Source: Pseudomonadota bacterium (lineage in GTDB: Bacteria; Pseudomonadota; Alphaproteobacteria; Acetobacterales; Acetobacteraceae). From it: a stretch of DNA of 15,146 bases. The notes under the pieces were generated by a model, which was not told the origin of the DNA, did no database searches, and saw only the letters and a list, made by a program, of their open reading frames with translations. Positions 13,084 to 15,146 of this stretch are shown here, in pieces. The number at the start of each line of letters is the position of its first letter. The stretch's first letter is position 1. The stretch is taken from NCBI GenBank assembly GCA_021780935.1, contig JAJXXT010000118.1:1-15146 (forward strand), read 5' to 3'. Both the position numbers and the translations under genes were made by a program.

Positions 13084-15146
13084 ATGATCGCTTCCGTGTC
13101 GCACCCTGCCAATCCCCCCCAGACTCCACCCCATCCCACGCCCTATCTCGCGCGGCTGAATCCCGAGCAGCGCGAGGCGGTGGAGACGCTCGAGGGCCCG
13201 TTGCTCGTGCTCGCCGGCGCCGGCACGGGCAAGACCCGCGTCCTGACCGCGCGCTTCGCCCATATCCTGCTCACCGGCCGCGCCGCGCCATCTCAGGTCC
13301 TCGCCGTCACGTTCACCAACAAGGCCGCGCGTGAAATGCGCGAGCGCGTCGCCGCGATGCTCGGTCGCCCGGTCGAAGGCCTGTGGCTCGGCACGTTCCA
13401 CGCCCTCGGCGCGCGCATGCTGCGCCGGCACGCCGACCGCACCGGGCTTTCGGCCAACTTCACCATCCTGGATACCGATGACCAGCTCCGCCTGCTCAAA
13501 CAGGTGATGGAGGCGGAGCGCGTGGATGCCAAGCGCTGGCCGCCACAGGCACTGATGGCGCTCATCCAGCGCTGGAAGGACCGCGGCCTGCCGCCCGCGC
13601 GTGTGCCCGAGAGCGAGGAGCCGGAGTTCGCCGGCGGACGAACGCGCAGCGTCTACGCCGCCTACCAGGCGCGGCTCGGGACGCTGAACGCTGCCGATTT
13701 CGGCGACCTGCTGCTGCTGCCGACCGAATTGCTGCGCACCGACCCCGACATTCTGGCACAATATCACCGCCAGTTCCGCTACATCCTGGTGGACGAGTAC
13801 CAGGACACCAACCTGGTGCAGTATTTATGGTTGCGTCTGCTCGCCCAGGGCCACCGCAATCTCTGCTGCGTCGGCGACGACGATCAGAGCATCTATTCCT
13901 GGCGCGGTGCCGAGATCGAGAACATCCTTCGCTTCGAGAAGGATTTTCCCGGTGCGAAAGTGATCCGGCTGGAGCGCAACTACCGCTCCACCGCCCCGAT
14001 CCTCGCCGCCGCCGCGGCGCTGATCGCGCACAACGAGGGTCGGCTCGGCAAGACCCTGCGCCCGGGCGCCGAGACGGAGGCCAGCGGCCGGGCGGGGGGA
14101 GAAGCCGCGGGGGAAAAGGTCCAGCTCGTCGCGCTATGGGACTCGGACGAAGAGGCGCGAATGGTGGGCGAGCGCGCCGAGGCGCTGCGCAGGGCCGGCG
14201 AAAGCCTGGCCGAGATGGCGGTGCTGGTGCGTGCCGGGTTCCAGACGCGCTCCATCGAGGAGCGGCTGATCACCATCGGCTTGCCCTATCGTGTCGTTGG
14301 CGGTCTGCGCTTCTATGAGCGCGCCGAGATCCGCGACGCGCTGGCCTACGCCCGCGTGCTCGCCCAGCCGGCCGACGACCTCGCATTCGAGCGCATCGTC
14401 AATCTGCCCCGCCGCGGGGTCGGCGAAACGGCGCTGCGGGCGATGCACGACCGGGCCCGTGCCGAGCAGACCCCGCTCAGCGAGGCCGCGGCCCGGCTGG
14501 TGGCGGCGGGCGCCCTGCGCGGCAAGGCGCGCGAGGGTGTTGGCGGCCTGCTCGCCGGCTTCGCCCGCTGGCGCAGACAGCTCGAGGCCGAGGGCCATGT
14601 CATCGCCATGGCTACGATGCTCGACGAATCCGGCTACACCACGATGTGGCAGCAGGATACTGCACCGGACGCGCCGGGGCGGCTCGAGAATCTCAAGGAA
14701 TTTCTGCGCGCGCTGGCCGAGTTCGAGAGCCTGGCCGGATTTCTCGACCATGTCGCGCTGGTGATGGACAACGAGGCGAATGCCGACGGCGAGCGGATCA
14801 GCCTGATGACCCTGCACGCCGCGAAGGGCCTGGAGTTCGACACCGTCTTCCTGCCAGGCTGGGAGGAGGGTCTGTTCCCCAACCAGCGCTCGCTCGACGA
14901 AGGCGGAGCCAAATCGCTCGAGGAGGAGCGCCGGCTCGCCTATGTCGGCCTGACGCGGGCGCGCCGGCGCGTCATTGTCAGCCACGCCGCGAACCGGCGG
15001 CTCTACTCCGGATGGCAGAGCGCCATCCCCAGCCGCTTTCTCGATGAGCTGCCCGAGTCCGAGATCGAGCGGACCGGCTCGGCCGCGCTTGGGCGCGCCA
15101 CAAGCCAAGCGGCGCCGGTGGCGTTTCCGCTCCAGGCCCGGCCCCG
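13084..15146 (+). CDS. uvrD: UvrD/PcrA-type ATP-dependent DNA helicase (3' end outside window)
   Basis: The open frame runs through the right edge, giving 687 residues of a superfamily 1A helicase that unwinds DNA 3' to 5' in repair and replication. Motifs appear in order: LNPEQREAVE (Q motif), AGAGTGKT (44-51, K50 in the Walker A loop), FTNKAAREM, GTFHALGARML, VDEYQDT (236-242, Walker B), GDDDQSIYSWRGA (264-276), LERNYRST (296-303), LMTLHAAKGLEF (574-585) and EERRLAYVGLTRARRRV (614-630). All core motifs are intact. A short Gly/Ala-rich insert (about 332-346) lies after NEGRLGKTLRPG. The family is usually about 720-780 residues, so only the variable C-terminal tail should be missing. The first ATG is at 13084, preceded by a Pro-rich leader of some 20 residues; no strong ribosome site is visible, so the exact start is uncertain. 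Confidence 0.93.
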   Translation, partial: MIASVSHPANPPQTPPHPTPYLARLNPEQREAVETLEGPLLVLAGAGTGKTRVLTARFAHILLTGRAAPSQVLAVTFTNKAAREMRERVAAMLGRPVEGLWLGTFHALGARMLRRHADRTGLSANFTILDTDDQLRLLKQVMEAERVDAKRWPPQALMALIQRWKDRGLPPARVPESEEPEFAGGRTRSVYAAYQARLGTLNAADFGDLLLLPTELLRTDPDILAQYHRQFRYILVDEYQDTNLVQYLWLRLLAQGHRNLCCVGDDDQSIYSWRGAEIENILRFEKDFPGAKVIRLERNYRSTAPILAAAAALIAHNEGRLGKTLRPGAETEASGRAGGEAAGEKVQLVALWDSDEEARMVGERAEALRRAGESLAEMAVLVRAGFQTRSIEERLITIGLPYRVVGGLRFYERAEIRDALAYARVLAQPADDLAFERIVNLPRRGVGETALRAMHDRARAEQTPLSEAAARLVAAGALRGKAREGVGGLLAGFARWRRQLEAEGHVIAMATMLDESGYTTMWQQDTAPDAPGRLENLKEFLRALAEFESLAGFLDHVALVMDNEANADGERISLMTLHAAKGLEFDTVFLPGWEEGLFPNQRSLDEGGAKSLEEERRLAYVGLTRARRRVIVSHAANRRLYSGWQSAIPSRFLDELPESEIERTGSAALGRATSQAAPVAFPLQARP

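Overview
The window is GC-rich DNA with compact, mostly G/C-ending codons, as expected of an alphaproteobacterium. The gene set (MHS-type permease, Tat-exported IorAB-type molybdenum hydroxylase, MlaA/MlaC pair with no transporter beside it, PEP-CTERM protein) would suit the Rhodospirillales/Acetobacteraceae side, but that placement is inference from gene content. No rRNA, tRNA, CRISPR array, transposase, phage gene or replication origin is visible. It reads as ordinary chromosomal background made of short, independent transcription units.

Layout, left to right. (1) 1-67 may be the tail of an upstream plus-strand gene. (2) 352-1692 (+) is a 12-TM MHS-family permease, followed by a 485-base gap with hairpins but no gene. 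(3) 2178-4946 (+) is a tight two-gene operon for a molybdenum hydroxylase: a 2Fe-2S subunit and a Tat-signalled molybdopterin subunit. It ends in three consecutive hairpins, the last a textbook terminator. (4) 6583-5090 (-) is an FGGY sugar kinase whose leader holds a 16-bp inverted repeat. (5) 6748-6999 (+) is an 83-residue two-TM protein that I do not recognise. It is followed by 7106-8260 (+), a secreted PEP-CTERM protein with an unusual glycine-rich hydrophobic middle, and a strong terminator. (6) 8332-9231 (+) is an alpha/beta hydrolase of the epoxide-hydrolase type. (7) 9329-9439 is an intergenic island with two related palindromes. (8) 10909-9447 (-) is mlaA-mlaC, translationally coupled, for outer-membrane lipid asymmetry. 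(9) 11119-12138 (+) is metF, whose 3' end overlaps by 62 bp the convergent 13018-12077 (-) gene for a BASS-like transporter. (10) 13084 to the right edge (+) is a UvrD/PcrA helicase without its C-terminus.

How the genes work together: only two pairs are clearly joint units, the two hydroxylase subunits and MlaA/MlaC. The permease lies upstream of the hydroxylase on the same strand and could import a related carboxylate substrate, but the long gap and a hairpin argue for separate transcription. The kinase, hydrolase, metF, BASS-like transporter and helicase look unrelated to one another.

I do not find a convincing new multi-gene system. The most interesting leads are the paired palindromes at 9329-9439, the small membrane protein next to the odd PEP-CTERM protein, and the hydroxylase operon that lacks its electron-transfer and maturation partners.
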